A DNA stretch of 64,000 bases from Yersinia kristensenii. GTDB lineage: Bacteria; Pseudomonadota; Gammaproteobacteria; Enterobacterales; Enterobacteriaceae. Position 1 is the stretch's first letter; each line of letters begins with the position of its first letter. Of the stretch, positions 34,756 through 42,622 are shown one piece after another. A model generated the notes under the pieces. It saw nothing but the letters and a program-made list of their open reading frames with translations, made no database searches and was not told where the DNA came from. Where the stretch lies: assembly GCF_900460525.1 (NCBI RefSeq), contig NZ_UHIY01000001.1, positions 4,092,001 to 4,156,000 of the forward strand, given 5' to 3'. The position numbers were made by a program, and so were the translations under genes.

Positions 34756-34823
34756 TTGACAAAAAATCACTCAAAATATATCTAGGGGTATTTACATGAA
34801 AATTACTTGTGGGTATATTACAT
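34756..34823 (+). promoter_or_regulatory. candidate pL promoter with operators
   Basis: TTGACA at 34756-34761 and TATCTA at 34779-34784 are 17 bases apart. Two inverted copies of the operator-like word follow: AGGGGTATTTAC at 34784-34795 and GTGGGTATATTAC at 34809-34821. It is the expected place for the leftward-type early promoter of a lambdoid phage, just after CI and before the early genes. Confidence 0.55.
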
Positions 34824-34921
34824 TTTCATCAACAGCAAACAGGCAGGACGCCCACGAAGTAGCCGCCAGCGGCGTATGAATAGCTGGATGATTTGCTGGT
34901 AATGAATGAGGTCACAAGCCG

Positions 34922-35056
34922 ATGAGCAAGCAACAACAAATCAAATATCTCATGGAGCGCTACGCGCTTTCCTTCGAGACAGCTTATAAAAAATTATCCA
35001 TTAACGGATGGAACCTAATGATGGCAGCCGGAGAGGTTAGAGACGAATTGTCGTAG
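34922..35056 (+). CDS. small early phage protein (44 aa), unknown
   Basis: ATG at 34922 gives 44 residues (MSKQQQIKYLMERYALSFET...) to TAG at 35054. A GAGG lies about 11 bases upstream. The peptide is helical and charged. It is the first gene after the putative pL promoter. I do not know the family. Confidence 0.5.
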   Translation: MSKQQQIKYLMERYALSFETAYKKLSINGWNLMMAAGEVRDELS

Positions 35057-35179
35057 CACAAACACCGCCCAGCTAGCGGTGGCGGTAATAACACTAGCAG
35101 TATGTGATTGGGTTTTTATATGCGTTACTTATTTTACTAATGCACATACGGACAGCTCAGAAAGACGAGCACTCAAAAA
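35057..35179. other. noncoding, weak hairpin
   Basis: ACCGCC..GGTGGCGGT-type pairing near 35070-35090 gives a short hairpin after the small gene; no gene seen. Confidence 0.3.
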
Positions 35180-35246
35180 GAAAGGTTCAGGATTCCATTA
35201 ATTAACAGTGGAATAAATTTGTACAGTACTTCCCCCTGAGCCTTTC
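35180..35246 (+). ncRNA. candidate structured RNA element in early leader
   Basis: On the + strand GAAAGGTTCAGG (35180-35191) can pair with CCTGAGCCTTTC (35235-35246) as a 12-bp stem with one G-U pair. Inside, ATTCCA (35192-35197) pairs with TGGAAT (35209-35214). The result is a long stem-loop of 67 bases in an untranslated stretch. It might be an antitermination, processing or regulatory RNA; no U run follows, so it is not a simple terminator. Confidence 0.4.
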
Positions 35247-35466
35247 TCTGTGAGTTATCCAATTAAATATGTGTGAATTCTTATTAATTCGCACAGGGGA
35301 TTACTACACCTAAAAACCAACAAGTATTACGCCACGGAGTGAGCGACGTAATCACTTCCCAGCCCCGAAGAGGGATCGACTGGCTAAGGAGTTCTTTAAA
35401 GTGAATTTATCAAGCGTCTGTACAGGCGCTTTATTAAGTTCATTTGTAAATATAGGAACTCTACAT
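35247..35466. other. hairpin-rich untranslated stretch
   Basis: GTGTGAATT (35271-35279) pairs with AATTCGCAC (35286-35294), and ATTACG (35326-35331) with CGTAAT (35347-35352). A near-palindrome GCGTCTGTACAGGCGC lies near 35414-35429. With the 35180-35246 stem-loop, four structures occur in under 300 bases. A GTG at 35401 preceded by AAGGAG could be an alternative start for the next gene. Confidence 0.4.
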
Positions 35467-35781
35467 ATGAAAAAACAAAATCCAACAATGAAAATCGAAA
35501 TCACTTTGACTTGTTCTGGTCACGAATCAGAAATGACCGCCAAAACAATTGGTGAAAATATGGGTAATGCGTCCCTTCGAACAAAAGCATTCTTTTTTCT
35601 CTTCAAACAAGCCATAGCCAATAAAGAATTCTTGGAAAAGCAACTTAAGAATGCTGAGAAAGCCTCTGCTGCCGCTGCGATACTGGAAGTATTAGCTGAT
35701 GAAGAGGAATGTAACTGCACTGAATGTCTGAATAAAAAACAAAATAACCCAATTAGCGCTGTCGAAGTTGTCATTCACTGA
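35467..35781 (+). CDS. phage early protein, unknown
   Basis: A 104-residue protein from ATG at 35467 (MKKQNPTMKIEITLTCSGHE...). A GTG at 35401 with AAGGAG would add 22 residues; which is used cannot be decided here. The C-terminus holds a CNCTEC cysteine cluster. The protein is small, acidic to neutral, and in the early operon, so a role in recombination or host take-over is possible. Not recognised. Confidence 0.55.
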   Translation: MKKQNPTMKIEITLTCSGHESEMTAKTIGENMGNASLRTKAFFFLFKQAIANKEFLEKQLKNAEKASAAAAILEVLADEEECNCTECLNKKQNNPISAVEVVIH

Positions 35782-35810
35782 TAAATAATTCATAGCAACA
35801 GGAGTCACCC

Positions 35811-35975
35811 ATGATTATTTCAATCAGGGGTGGCACCTCTATGGGTGCTACCTCAAAAAACTATCTGCTTTATATCCAACATCACCCTTCTAATTGTGTA
35901 ACATCTGACAGTTTTCATCAGAAAAGCTGGATTGGGAAACTAATAGGTGTCTTATGTCAGGAGGGGAAACCATGA
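35811..35975 (+). CDS. small early phage protein (54 aa), unknown
   Basis: ATG at 35811 gives 54 residues (MIISIRGGTSMGATSKNYLL...) with AGGAG six bases upstream. Its TGA overlaps the next ATG as ATGA, which supports translation. Short and without recognised motifs; typical of early phage peptides. Confidence 0.65.
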   Translation: MIISIRGGTSMGATSKNYLLYIQHHPSNCVTSDSFHQKSWIGKLIGVLCQEGKP

Positions 35976-36283
35976 ACACTACGCAATGGTTAATACTCAA
36001 AGAATTCACTGAATATCATTTAAGTGATGATGATTTAGAAGAAGCCGCTCAACTCAGTAATGAATGGGATTCCCTAATAAAACTATCGGATATCAGAGCG
36101 CTATTTAAAAACAAACGTATTCCTGTTAGTGACGACATTCTCGATGAGTCACTCGATTATTTTGACAATAAAATTGATATTCCGGAACTACTGAACACGG
36201 CTATTCACGCAGTGTTATTTCAGGCAGCTAAATTCCAAGTTGCAATGAACATCATTAACAGAGTCGAGGACTCAGCAGCATAA
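35972..36283 (+). CDS. early phage protein, unknown, acidic
   Basis: A 103-residue protein from ATG at 35972 preceded by CAGGAGG, and coupled to the small gene upstream. It is acidic (SDDDLEEAAQLSNEWDSL). An in-frame ATG at 35954 lies upstream but lacks a site. It sits directly before the Sak4-like gene. No family recognised. Confidence 0.65.
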   Translation: MNTTQWLILKEFTEYHLSDDDLEEAAQLSNEWDSLIKLSDIRALFKNKRIPVSDDILDESLDYFDNKIDIPELLNTAIHAVLFQAAKFQVAMNIINRVEDSAA

Positions 36284-36304
36284 ATTAATTCGTCAGGAGT
36301 TATC

Positions 36305-37231
36305 ATGGCACTGAAAATAGTAAAAGCATCTCAACCCATCGAAGTAAAAAACCTTATCACCTGTATCTACGCACCGCCCGGATTAGGTAAAACATCAATG
36401 TCTTTTACCGCCGATAAGCCTTTATTACTCGACTTTGATAAAGGCGCTTACCGCTCACAATTCCGTAAAGACAGCGTTCAGATAACATCATGGAATGAGA
36501 TAGAGCAAATATCCGAAACAGACCTGACACCTTATAGCACTATCGTTGTTGATACCGCTGGCCGCGCTCTTGATTGCATGGCAATAAACCTTGTTAAACA
36601 GAATCCCAAATTTAAAAACTATGGCGGTCAACTGTCCCTACAGGGTTTTGGTGCGCTGAAAGCGGGGTTCTCTGACTGGATGAACCTCCTTCGTTCCTTT
36701 GGTAAAGACATCATCCTCATTGCTCATATGGAGGAAAAGCAAGTCGGTGACGAACTTGTCGAACGCCTTGATATACAGGGTGGTTCCAAGGGTGAAATTT
36801 ATAAAATTGCCGATGTAATGGGGCGCATTCGTATTGAAGGAGCCGGTAACACCTCTAAACGAGTACTGGACTTTAACCCCAGCTCGTCAGGATTTGGTAA
36901 AAACCCTGCCCAGTTGGACGTTATCACAGTGCCACATTATGACAATGAACCCAATTTCTTCGCCGGAGTACTTTCCCAAATCAAACAGGAGCTAAATAAA
37001 CAATCTGAAGAGGTCAGAAAAGCACAAGAGGAAATCAGAAAGGCACAAGAAGAAATTGCCCGCATACGCGCTGACTTAGAGTTATTGGAAACCGCGCAAG
37101 ACTTTAATGATGCCGTCAATCTGTTCAAAGATGCACCAGTAGAACACAAGCGGATACTAAACGAAGTGGCAAAAAGTAAAGGTTTCCAGTTCGACAAGTC
37201 CGCCAATATGTATGTTAAGGCCGCCGCATGA
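36305..37231 (+). CDS. Sak4-type RecA-like annealing ATPase (AAA_24)
   Basis: A 308-residue protein. Walker A (YAPPGLGKTSMSF) and Walker B (YSTIVVDTAGRALD) plus 'QGFGALKAGFSDWMNLL' and 'DIILIAHMEEK' match the phage AAA_24 nucleotide-binding family, which includes Sak4 single-strand annealing proteins. Residues 225-275 form a coiled coil (EEVRKAQEEIRKAQEEIARI). It overlaps the nuclease gene start by four bases, so the two act as an exonuclease/annealing pair like lambda exo/bet. Confidence 0.8.
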   Translation: MALKIVKASQPIEVKNLITCIYAPPGLGKTSMSFTADKPLLLDFDKGAYRSQFRKDSVQITSWNEIEQISETDLTPYSTIVVDTAGRALDCMAINLVKQNPKFKNYGGQLSLQGFGALKAGFSDWMNLLRSFGKDIILIAHMEEKQVGDELVERLDIQGGSKGEIYKIADVMGRIRIEGAGNTSKRVLDFNPSSSGFGKNPAQLDVITVPHYDNEPNFFAGVLSQIKQELNKQSEEVRKAQEEIRKAQEEIARIRADLELLETAQDFNDAVNLFKDAPVEHKRILNEVAKSKGFQFDKSANMYVKAAA

Positions 37232-37833
37232 TACGCATATCCGCCACAAACCTTGAAGCCTTCCGTCGCTGGAAGGCTAACCCCGATGCTGAAATAGACG
37301 AAATCATCAACTACCTGCTCCGAATAACGCCTCAAACCGAAGCAATGATCGCAGGCTCCGCTTTTCATAAAGTGTTGGAGAACGCTTCAGAAGGTGTATT
37401 AACTACAGTACAACTTGATGATTTCACATTTGACTTCACTCAAATGGAAGGTGAGCTGGCACTACCAGAGCAAAGGGAACATAAGCTAACTCTGGAGTCA
37501 GAAGTCGGTGGGGAAAAGGTGACTTTTGTCGGTGTCGTCGATGCCATAGATAACATGACCATTTATGACCACAAGTTAACAGCCTCTATCGACCCCGAAA
37601 ATTATACTGACAGTCTTCAATGGCGCTGCTATCTGGATTGGTTTGGAATGAATAGATTTACCTACAACCTTTTCCAGAAGTATCAACCCGTACAACAGCC
37701 GGGTACCTATATCATCAAGCAATTCATGCCAATCACATTTTATGCTTACCCGCAGTTGCATAAAGACGTCACCGATGCAGCAACTGAATTTGTTCAATTC
37801 GTTAAAGAGTTCGTGCCTGAACTTGTTAAATAA
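37228..37833 (+). CDS. PD-(D/E)XK recombination exonuclease
   Basis: A 201-residue protein. 'RISATNLEAFRRWK' opens like RecB/Cas4-type nucleases, and 'FVGVVDAIDNMTIYDHKLT' gives the catalytic D...DHK core. A conserved Tyr/Gln region near 'DSLQWRCYLDW' follows. It is coupled to the Sak4-like gene, which supports a role in resecting DNA for annealing. Confidence 0.75.
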   Translation: MIRISATNLEAFRRWKANPDAEIDEIINYLLRITPQTEAMIAGSAFHKVLENASEGVLTTVQLDDFTFDFTQMEGELALPEQREHKLTLESEVGGEKVTFVGVVDAIDNMTIYDHKLTASIDPENYTDSLQWRCYLDWFGMNRFTYNLFQKYQPVQQPGTYIIKQFMPITFYAYPQLHKDVTDAATEFVQFVKEFVPELVK

Positions 37834-37885
37834 ATAGCTACATTACTCTATTTGTCTCAGTTAGCTGGGGCATTTCAATCTCACA

Positions 37886-37996
37886 ATGAAATACCAACTT
37901 ATCTACGCTGATCCGCCGTGGATATATCGCGATAAAGCCATAGCTGGCAATCGTGGTGCAGGATTTAAATACCCCACATTGAGCATCATTGCTTGA
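37886..37996 (+). pseudogene. truncated MT-A70-type DNA adenine methyltransferase
   Basis: ATG at 37886 reads only 36 residues, MKYQLIYADPPWIYRDKAIA and on, with the DPPW catalytic motif of MT-A70-type phage N6-adenine methyltransferases, then stops after a shared YPTLS segment. Full-length relatives are about 150-200 residues. The C-terminal part is absent from the following sequence, so it is a remnant and unlikely to be active. Confidence 0.7.
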
Positions 37997-38032
37997 AGTC
38001 GCTGTTATTTGTCCTGAGTCTGAATCTAAAAG

Positions 38033-38072
38033 CCGCCACTAACAACAACCGGGAAATATGCATTAGTGGCGG
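38033..38072. repeat. perfect 10-bp inverted repeat
   Basis: CCGCCACTAA (38033-38042) and TTAGTGGCGG (38063-38072) flank a 20-base loop. It lies after the truncated methyltransferase. It lacks a T run, so it may be an mRNA stabiliser or a scar. Confidence 0.5.
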
Positions 38073-38120
38073 AACTCAAGCGAAAAACAGAGGAATATCC
38101 CATACAAACAAGAGGGAGAT

Positions 38121-38222
38121 ATGACAAGCAGAATAATCGATCGAAATAACAATGAAATCAAGATTATTATATGTGACAGGAATCACAAAACAGAGGATTC
38201 AAGAGTAACCACTGATGAATAA
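38121..38222 (+). CDS. small early phage protein (33 aa), unknown
   Basis: ATG at 38121, with GGGAG two to four bases upstream, gives 33 residues (MTSRIIDRNNNEIKIIIC...). Its 3' end overlaps the start of the methyltransferase gene by eight bases (ATGAATAA). This overlap supports translation, but the length leaves room for doubt. Confidence 0.5.
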   Translation: MTSRIIDRNNNEIKIIICDRNHKTEDSRVTTDE

Positions 38223-38757
38223 CCTCAACGAGCTAATAGCCAGAGTAAAGAGCGATTATGTAAATGGTGAGTTAATAGTGAATAAAAGTGTTTTGGACAT
38301 GTGCTGTGGCAGCCGCATGTTTTGGTTCAATAAGAATGATCCGCGTGCAATTTTCAGTGATATACGTGCTGAAAAACATCAACTGTGTGATGGACGCAGC
38401 TTAGTAATAAACCCCGATGTCATTGCTGATTTTCGTACATTACCGTTTGCCAACGCATCATTTCCCGTTGTGGTATTTGACCCGCCACATCTTGAACGTG
38501 TTGGTGAAAATGCCTGGATGAGAAAGAAGTACGGCAGTTTAAATAAAGAAACGTGGCGTGACGACCTTCGCGCCGGATTCACAGAAGCATTTCGTGTACT
38601 GCGGCCACACGGTGTGCTTATTTTTAAATGGAACGAAACCCAAATACCAATTAACCAGATTTTAACTCTCACAGACGAAAAACCCATTATCCGGCAACGA
38701 ACCGGAAAGAATGACAAAACTCACTGGATTATTTTTGTAAAGGAGTCAAAGCAATGA
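38215..38757 (+). CDS. class I SAM-dependent methyltransferase, phage type
   Basis: A 180-residue protein. 'VLDMCCGSRMFWFNKNDPRAIFSDIR' is a SAM-binding opening and VVVFDPPHLERVG holds a DPPH catalytic motif, followed by 'GVLIFKWNETQIP'. It belongs to a group of small phage methyltransferases that modify DNA or another target. It is downstream of a broken MT-A70 gene, and may take its place in protecting phage DNA. The target base is unknown. Confidence 0.75.
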   Translation: MNNLNELIARVKSDYVNGELIVNKSVLDMCCGSRMFWFNKNDPRAIFSDIRAEKHQLCDGRSLVINPDVIADFRTLPFANASFPVVVFDPPHLERVGENAWMRKKYGSLNKETWRDDLRAGFTEAFRVLRPHGVLIFKWNETQIPINQILTLTDEKPIIRQRTGKNDKTHWIIFVKESKQ

Positions 38758-39236
38758 GCAAAATTAACTATCAGACGCTGCTGGATGAGAACGCTCGTTT
38801 ACGGGCGGAGCGCGACGCGCTTCGTGAAGGCGAAATGGGAAACGCGACGCATAGTAACACTCGTGCTGCTGCCGATATCTATTTTCAGTTGGTAGAGGAA
38901 TGCCAGATCCCACCTGGTAGTTCGCTGGTTGCGTATGTTGATAACCTGCGCGAGACACTGGAAGCCGCAGAGAAACGGATCGCTGAATTAACTCGTGAAG
39001 CCGAAAATACCAAATATGAATGGGCCGAAGCACAACCTGCAAGCACGCAGTTCAAACCAGTAGCCGACCTCTACGAATTGCAGTTCGAGAACGGCCAAAC
39101 GTGCGCCTATCACACAGACTCAGCCAAAGCGGTTCAATGGCTTAATACTTGCGAAAGCAACAAGGTTATTGAATACGTCAACCTTGAGCGACTACAGAAA
39201 GCGATTAATAGCTATTCGAATCAAGGGAGAGAGTGA
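38754..39236 (+). CDS. early phage protein with coiled coil
   Basis: A 160-residue protein starting MSKINYQTLLDENARLRAERD, with coiled-coil heptads at 5-25 and 65-85. It overlaps the methyltransferase by four bases (ATGA) and is followed by the next gene after zero spacing. It is similar in style to the ead/Ea22-type mosaic proteins of the b-region in lambdoid phages. Function unknown. Confidence 0.65.
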   Translation: MSKINYQTLLDENARLRAERDALREGEMGNATHSNTRAAADIYFQLVEECQIPPGSSLVAYVDNLRETLEAAEKRIAELTREAENTKYEWAEAQPASTQFKPVADLYELQFENGQTCAYHTDSAKAVQWLNTCESNKVIEYVNLERLQKAINSYSNQGRE

Positions 39237-39455
39237 ATGGCATGTATTCGAATCCCAAACGGAATCATAACAATCACGCCACTTTACCGCCTGCGGCTTG
39301 ATGATGGGAGTTGTGTCTTCATGGACTGGCACCCATATTGTGGCCCGACATTTTTCCGCGACAAACATGGGTGTCGGTTAATTGATGACTGGCACGAAAA
39401 TTCACTTATTTGCAAAGCACTGGAGTGGTTTATAGGTCGAGGAGAAAGGGCATGA
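39237..39455 (+). CDS. small phage protein, unknown
   Basis: A 72-residue protein starting MACIRIPNGIITITPLYRLRL with a YCGPTFFRDKHG segment. It follows the previous stop without a gap and overlaps the next ATG (ATGA), so it is translated in a coupled row. No family recognised. Confidence 0.6.
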   Translation: MACIRIPNGIITITPLYRLRLDDGSCVFMDWHPYCGPTFFRDKHGCRLIDDWHENSLICKALEWFIGRGERA

Positions 39456-39949
39456 AAGAGTTAGATAGTTTTACTGTAGAGAGACTGGAAGAGTTGGCCA
39501 GAGCAAAAATGATTTCCGGTCATGATATCGCCGATATCCGAGCACTAGCCCGAATCGCATTAGATGTAAAGAAGGCTGAACCTGTGACGTGGTGGACTGG
39601 GCCAGAACCAACCCTAACTGGTGAGACTGAAAGCTTCCATGACCACGAAACAGGTAGTCATTATCTTCCGCTTGTTGTCTCACTCAGCGCTTACAACACC
39701 AGACCACAATTGAACTCTCCGGAGATACCGAAAGACTGGCCAACAGAGGACATGGTCATAACACCTAAAAACTGGAAGCTAGTGCCATCATGCTTAACTC
39801 CAGAAATGAAACTTCAAATGCACACCCTTTGTAATGCTGATTGCCCTGAATGTGGCAAAGAGTTTGCTGTCGATGTAACTAATAACATTGAGCAGTCATG
39901 GGCCGATATATTGGCCGCAGTCCCTGAACCGGAGACTCATGAATGCTAA
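39452..39949 (+). CDS. early phage protein with zinc-like CPEC motif, unknown
   Basis: A 165-residue protein from ATG at 39452, with GAGGAGAAAGG upstream; a longer frame from 39410 is less likely. The C-terminal part has a HTLCNADCPECGKEF zinc-like motif. The N-terminal part is helical. It overlaps the next gene start by seven bases. Mosaic style of lambdoid early region; no function known. Confidence 0.6.
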   Translation: MKELDSFTVERLEELARAKMISGHDIADIRALARIALDVKKAEPVTWWTGPEPTLTGETESFHDHETGSHYLPLVVSLSAYNTRPQLNSPEIPKDWPTEDMVITPKNWKLVPSCLTPEMKLQMHTLCNADCPECGKEFAVDVTNNIEQSWADILAAVPEPETHEC

Positions 39950-40125
39950 TAGGATTCGCTCTATTTGTTAGCGCTTGCGGATTTGACGCCTGTGATGCCC
40001 TCCCCGTTACTGATGATATCTACCCTACTCGATTTGAATGCCAACAAGTGATAAATGCTATTCACGTGCGCAGGCCAAATGCTGTGCTGATATGTTCGGA
40101 AGTTTATCGGGAGGAGGATGTGTAA
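39943..40125 (+). CDS. small DUF1482-like protein
   Basis: A 60-residue protein starting MLIGFALFVSACGFDACDAL, with a Sec-like hydrophobic N-terminus and the 'DDIYPTRFECQQVINA' pattern reminiscent of DUF1482 proteins of phages. Three cysteines. Possibly secreted; role unknown. Confidence 0.55.
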   Translation: MLIGFALFVSACGFDACDALPVTDDIYPTRFECQQVINAIHVRRPNAVLICSEVYREEDV

Positions 40126-40184
40126 TGAGTTGGCCTGATGCATTTGCATGTGTTGGCGTGGTTTGGGCGATTGCCTATATGTAG
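40125..40184 (+). CDS. very short membrane peptide (19 aa)
   Basis: ATG at 40125, preceded by GGAGGA, gives MSWPDAFACVGVVWAIAYM and a stop. A single hydrophobic helix. Such tiny peptides recur in the early region of lambdoid phages, so it is listed despite its length. Confidence 0.5.
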   Translation: MSWPDAFACVGVVWAIAYM

Positions 40185-40338
40185 GTACATTAATATAAAG
40201 AAAGAATTCCCGTTTAAATCCCTCCCAAACTTCTACATCAAACACTCAATAAGTAGCCTATGACATCTCATACGATATGTTTAATTCGTAGACGATGCTG
40301 TCCTGCTACCACGTGATGATTACAGATAAGGAGAAACA
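40185..40338. other. region upstream of xis
   Basis: No gene seen. AT-rich, with AAGGAG ahead of the xis start at 40339; probable place of the int promoter. Confidence 0.3.
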
Positions 40339-40548
40339 ATGCTCACACTCGAACAGTGGAACAGAACACTCCCTAAACCCAGAAATTTGGACACAATACG
40401 CCGCTGGGCTAGAAACGGGCAGATATGGCCGCCTCCGATTTTTGATGGACACCAATATTTTGTACAAGAAAATGCCATAAAGCTACTACCCAAACAGCAA
40501 TATAAACCAGTCAATAATTTAATAACAAGAATTCAGAATGGCACGTAA
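40339..40548 (+). CDS. xis: excisionase (Xis)
   Basis: A 69-residue protein starting MLTLEQWNRTLPKPRNLDT. 'IRRWARNGQIWPPPIFDGHQYFVQENAIKL' is the winged-helix Xis signature with the conserved WPPPI and a wing. It overlaps the integrase start by 11 bases, like lambda xis/int. It bends the att site to drive excision. Confidence 0.88.
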   Translation: MLTLEQWNRTLPKPRNLDTIRRWARNGQIWPPPIFDGHQYFVQENAIKLLPKQQYKPVNNLITRIQNGT

Positions 40549-41605
40549 TAGAAATCACGAACGGCGTGATCTACCACCAAATCTATATGTAAGGAATAAC
40601 GGATATTATAGTTATCGAGACCCAAGGACGGGTAAGGAGTATGGACTCGGCAGGATAAAGCGTGATGCGGTGAACCAGGCTATCGAAGCAAATTTACAGC
40701 TTATGGATAATGTATCTGCAAGACTGATAGAAAGAATATCTAGCGACTCCGCTATGCTGTTCCACGATTGGCTTGATCACTACGCTAAAATTATTGATGC
40801 GCGAGGACTAAAGCCAAAAACACTAAAAGAGTACCGATGCAAACTACGAACTCTTCATTCAACTATCCGTAATGTTCCTATCGATAGTATTACAACAAAA
40901 GACATAGCCGGGGTGTTAACGCCATATATAGTTGCAGGAAAAGCTGCAATGGCTAAACAAACACGAATGTTGCTATTAGACATATTCAGGGAGGCTATTG
41001 CTGAAGGGTATATATCATCAAATCCAGTGGATGCCACCAAAAACCCTCGTTCTGAAATTAAACGCTCTCGGCTTTCGCTTGATGATTATAAAGAAATATT
41101 TAAAAGCTCATTAAAGTTGCAACCGTGGATCCCCTTAAGCATGGAAATTGCACTCTTAACCGGCCAGCGGGTTAGTGATATCAGCAAAATGAAGTGGAGC
41201 GATATTCGTGATGGAATGTTATGGGTAGAACAGCAAAAATCTGGGGCTAAATTAGCTCTTGATGTAAACCTCTCACTTAATGCTCTGGGAATTTCATTTA
41301 ATGAAACCTTGATACGATGTAAATCACAATTTGGAGGATGTGACAATCTCATCGCGTCCCATAACAAATTACAACTATCCACCACCGCAATTTCCAGAGG
41401 TTTCGCTCGTGCAAGGGATTTATCAGGATTATCATGGGATAAAGCCCCACCTAGCTTCCATGAACTAAGGAGCCTCTCAGCAAGACTATATACAGAAGAA
41501 AAAGGGAGTGAGTTTGTGCAGCGTTTACTGGGGCATAAATCATCCATAATGACAGCTAAATATCAGGACAGCCGTAGTAGCGAATGGGTGCATGTGTCTA
41601 TATGA
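40538..41605 (+). CDS. int: tyrosine recombinase integrase (lambda Int family)
   Basis: A 355-residue integrase. Catalytic residues R211 (LLTGQRVSDISKMKW), K235, H308 (SFHELR), R311, H333 (LLGHKS) and Tyr342 (AKYQDSR) have the spacing of lambda Int. The first 60 residues are the arm-type DNA-binding domain. It ends 154 bases upstream of sulA, so the right att core lies between. The phage integrates into a non-tRNA site in front of sulA. Confidence 0.95.
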   Translation: MARNRNHERRDLPPNLYVRNNGYYSYRDPRTGKEYGLGRIKRDAVNQAIEANLQLMDNVSARLIERISSDSAMLFHDWLDHYAKIIDARGLKPKTLKEYRCKLRTLHSTIRNVPIDSITTKDIAGVLTPYIVAGKAAMAKQTRMLLLDIFREAIAEGYISSNPVDATKNPRSEIKRSRLSLDDYKEIFKSSLKLQPWIPLSMEIALLTGQRVSDISKMKWSDIRDGMLWVEQQKSGAKLALDVNLSLNALGISFNETLIRCKSQFGGCDNLIASHNKLQLSTTAISRGFARARDLSGLSWDKAPPSFHELRSLSARLYTEEKGSEFVQRLLGHKSSIMTAKYQDSRSSEWVHVSI

Positions 41606-41696
41606 TTTTGATTTTATTTTGAATAATAATGAACACCTTACGTTAACCATTTAATTAAAAAGTATTTTTTTTAGGAGTAACTAATAAAAATTTAGT
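41606..41696. other. presumed attachment site / prophage right edge
   Basis: AT-rich stretch between the integrase stop and the sulA promoter. The core cannot be located without the left end. Repeated TTAATTAAAAAG / AGTAACTAATAAAAA words occur. A site here fits integrase action adjacent to its own gene. Confidence 0.5.
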
Positions 41697-41720
41697 TGAT
41701 CTTCGAACAAACAGTGACTA

Positions 41721-41736
41721 CTGTATATACATACAG
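41721..41736 (+). promoter_or_regulatory. LexA box of sulA
   Basis: CTGTATATACATACAG matches the LexA consensus CTGT(N8)ACAG, 22 bases upstream of the sulA ATG. This makes sulA SOS-controlled. Confidence 0.9.
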
Positions 41737-41758
41737 CACACTACAGGCGAGGTTCATT

Positions 41759-42265
41759 ATGCGTACTCAATCACTAAAACCTTATAATGCTAATCATCAT
41801 TCTCTTGTTACCCGTGATATACCGCAACGGGTTGATACTCCAACGGATAGTGGCCTTATCAGTGAACTTGTGTACAGTGAAAACCAGCCTGCGGTAGCGC
41901 AATTATTGCTTCCTTTATTACAACAGCTTGGTAAACAATCTCGATGGCTCCTATGGCTAACCCCACAACAGAAATTGAGTCGTTTATGGTTACAGCAATC
42001 GGGTTTACCAATAACTAAGGTCGTTCAGGCGAGGCAAATCAATCCATTATCAACTGTTGATGCGATGGAAAAAGCGTTGTTAACAGGAAACTACAGTGTC
42101 GTTCTGGGTTGGCTACCCGAGTTGTCAGAAAATGACCGCATTAGATTGCGTTTGGCCGCAAAGTTAGGGAATGCTTATGGGTTTGTTATGCGTCCTTTAG
42201 ATGACACAAAACTCGCTCAAGGACAGTGCGCAACGTTAAAAATTCATTCTTCTTTGTATCATTAA
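41759..42265 (+). CDS. sulA: SOS cell division inhibitor SulA
   Basis: A 168-residue protein, same length as E. coli SulA. ATG at 41759 has AGG upstream. Conserved blocks: '[41 protein letters not shown]', 'WLQQSGLP', '[15 protein letters not shown]'. It blocks FtsZ polymerisation during the SOS response and is removed by Lon. Divergent neighbours upstream were displaced by the prophage; the LexA box is intact. Confidence 0.95.
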   Translation: MRTQSLKPYNANHHSLVTRDIPQRVDTPTDSGLISELVYSENQPAVAQLLLPLLQQLGKQSRWLLWLTPQQKLSRLWLQQSGLPITKVVQARQINPLSTVDAMEKALLTGNYSVVLGWLPELSENDRIRLRLAAKLGNAYGFVMRPLDDTKLAQGQCATLKIHSSLYH

Positions 42266-42622
42266 GTAAATTTAGGATTTATCCCATGAATTATTACAAT
42301 ATTTAGGGCTTACTCCTGAGAAATCGACATAAAGCGAGTCAGAATGCGGCTTGCAGCAGAAAATAACGTCTACAAAAAGAGCCTTTTTACAGCTAAATCG
42401 TTAAAGATTATGCACAATTTCGGTTTTTTTTCAGTCAGAATATCACATCACACTTGTAACTTTCTCGCCACGTTGTAGACTTTACATCGCCAAGGTTGCT
42501 CTAAAACGCCAAATTATACTGGCAGCGTAATTAACGGGAGCGTTAAAACCTTGACGAAGAATTTTAACCAAGGGCTTAGCTTTTAAAGCTCATTGCCTAT
42601 TTGGATGATAACGAGGCGTAAA
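42266..42622 (+). promoter_or_regulatory. ompA promoter and long leader
   Basis: The 357-bp gap holds the ompA promoter and 5' leader. In enterobacteria this leader is long and structured and gives the mRNA its long half-life. Paired segments such as GCCAAGG/CCTTGG-like words occur near 42490-42570. Small RNA target sites are expected near the ATG but not proven here. Confidence 0.5.
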
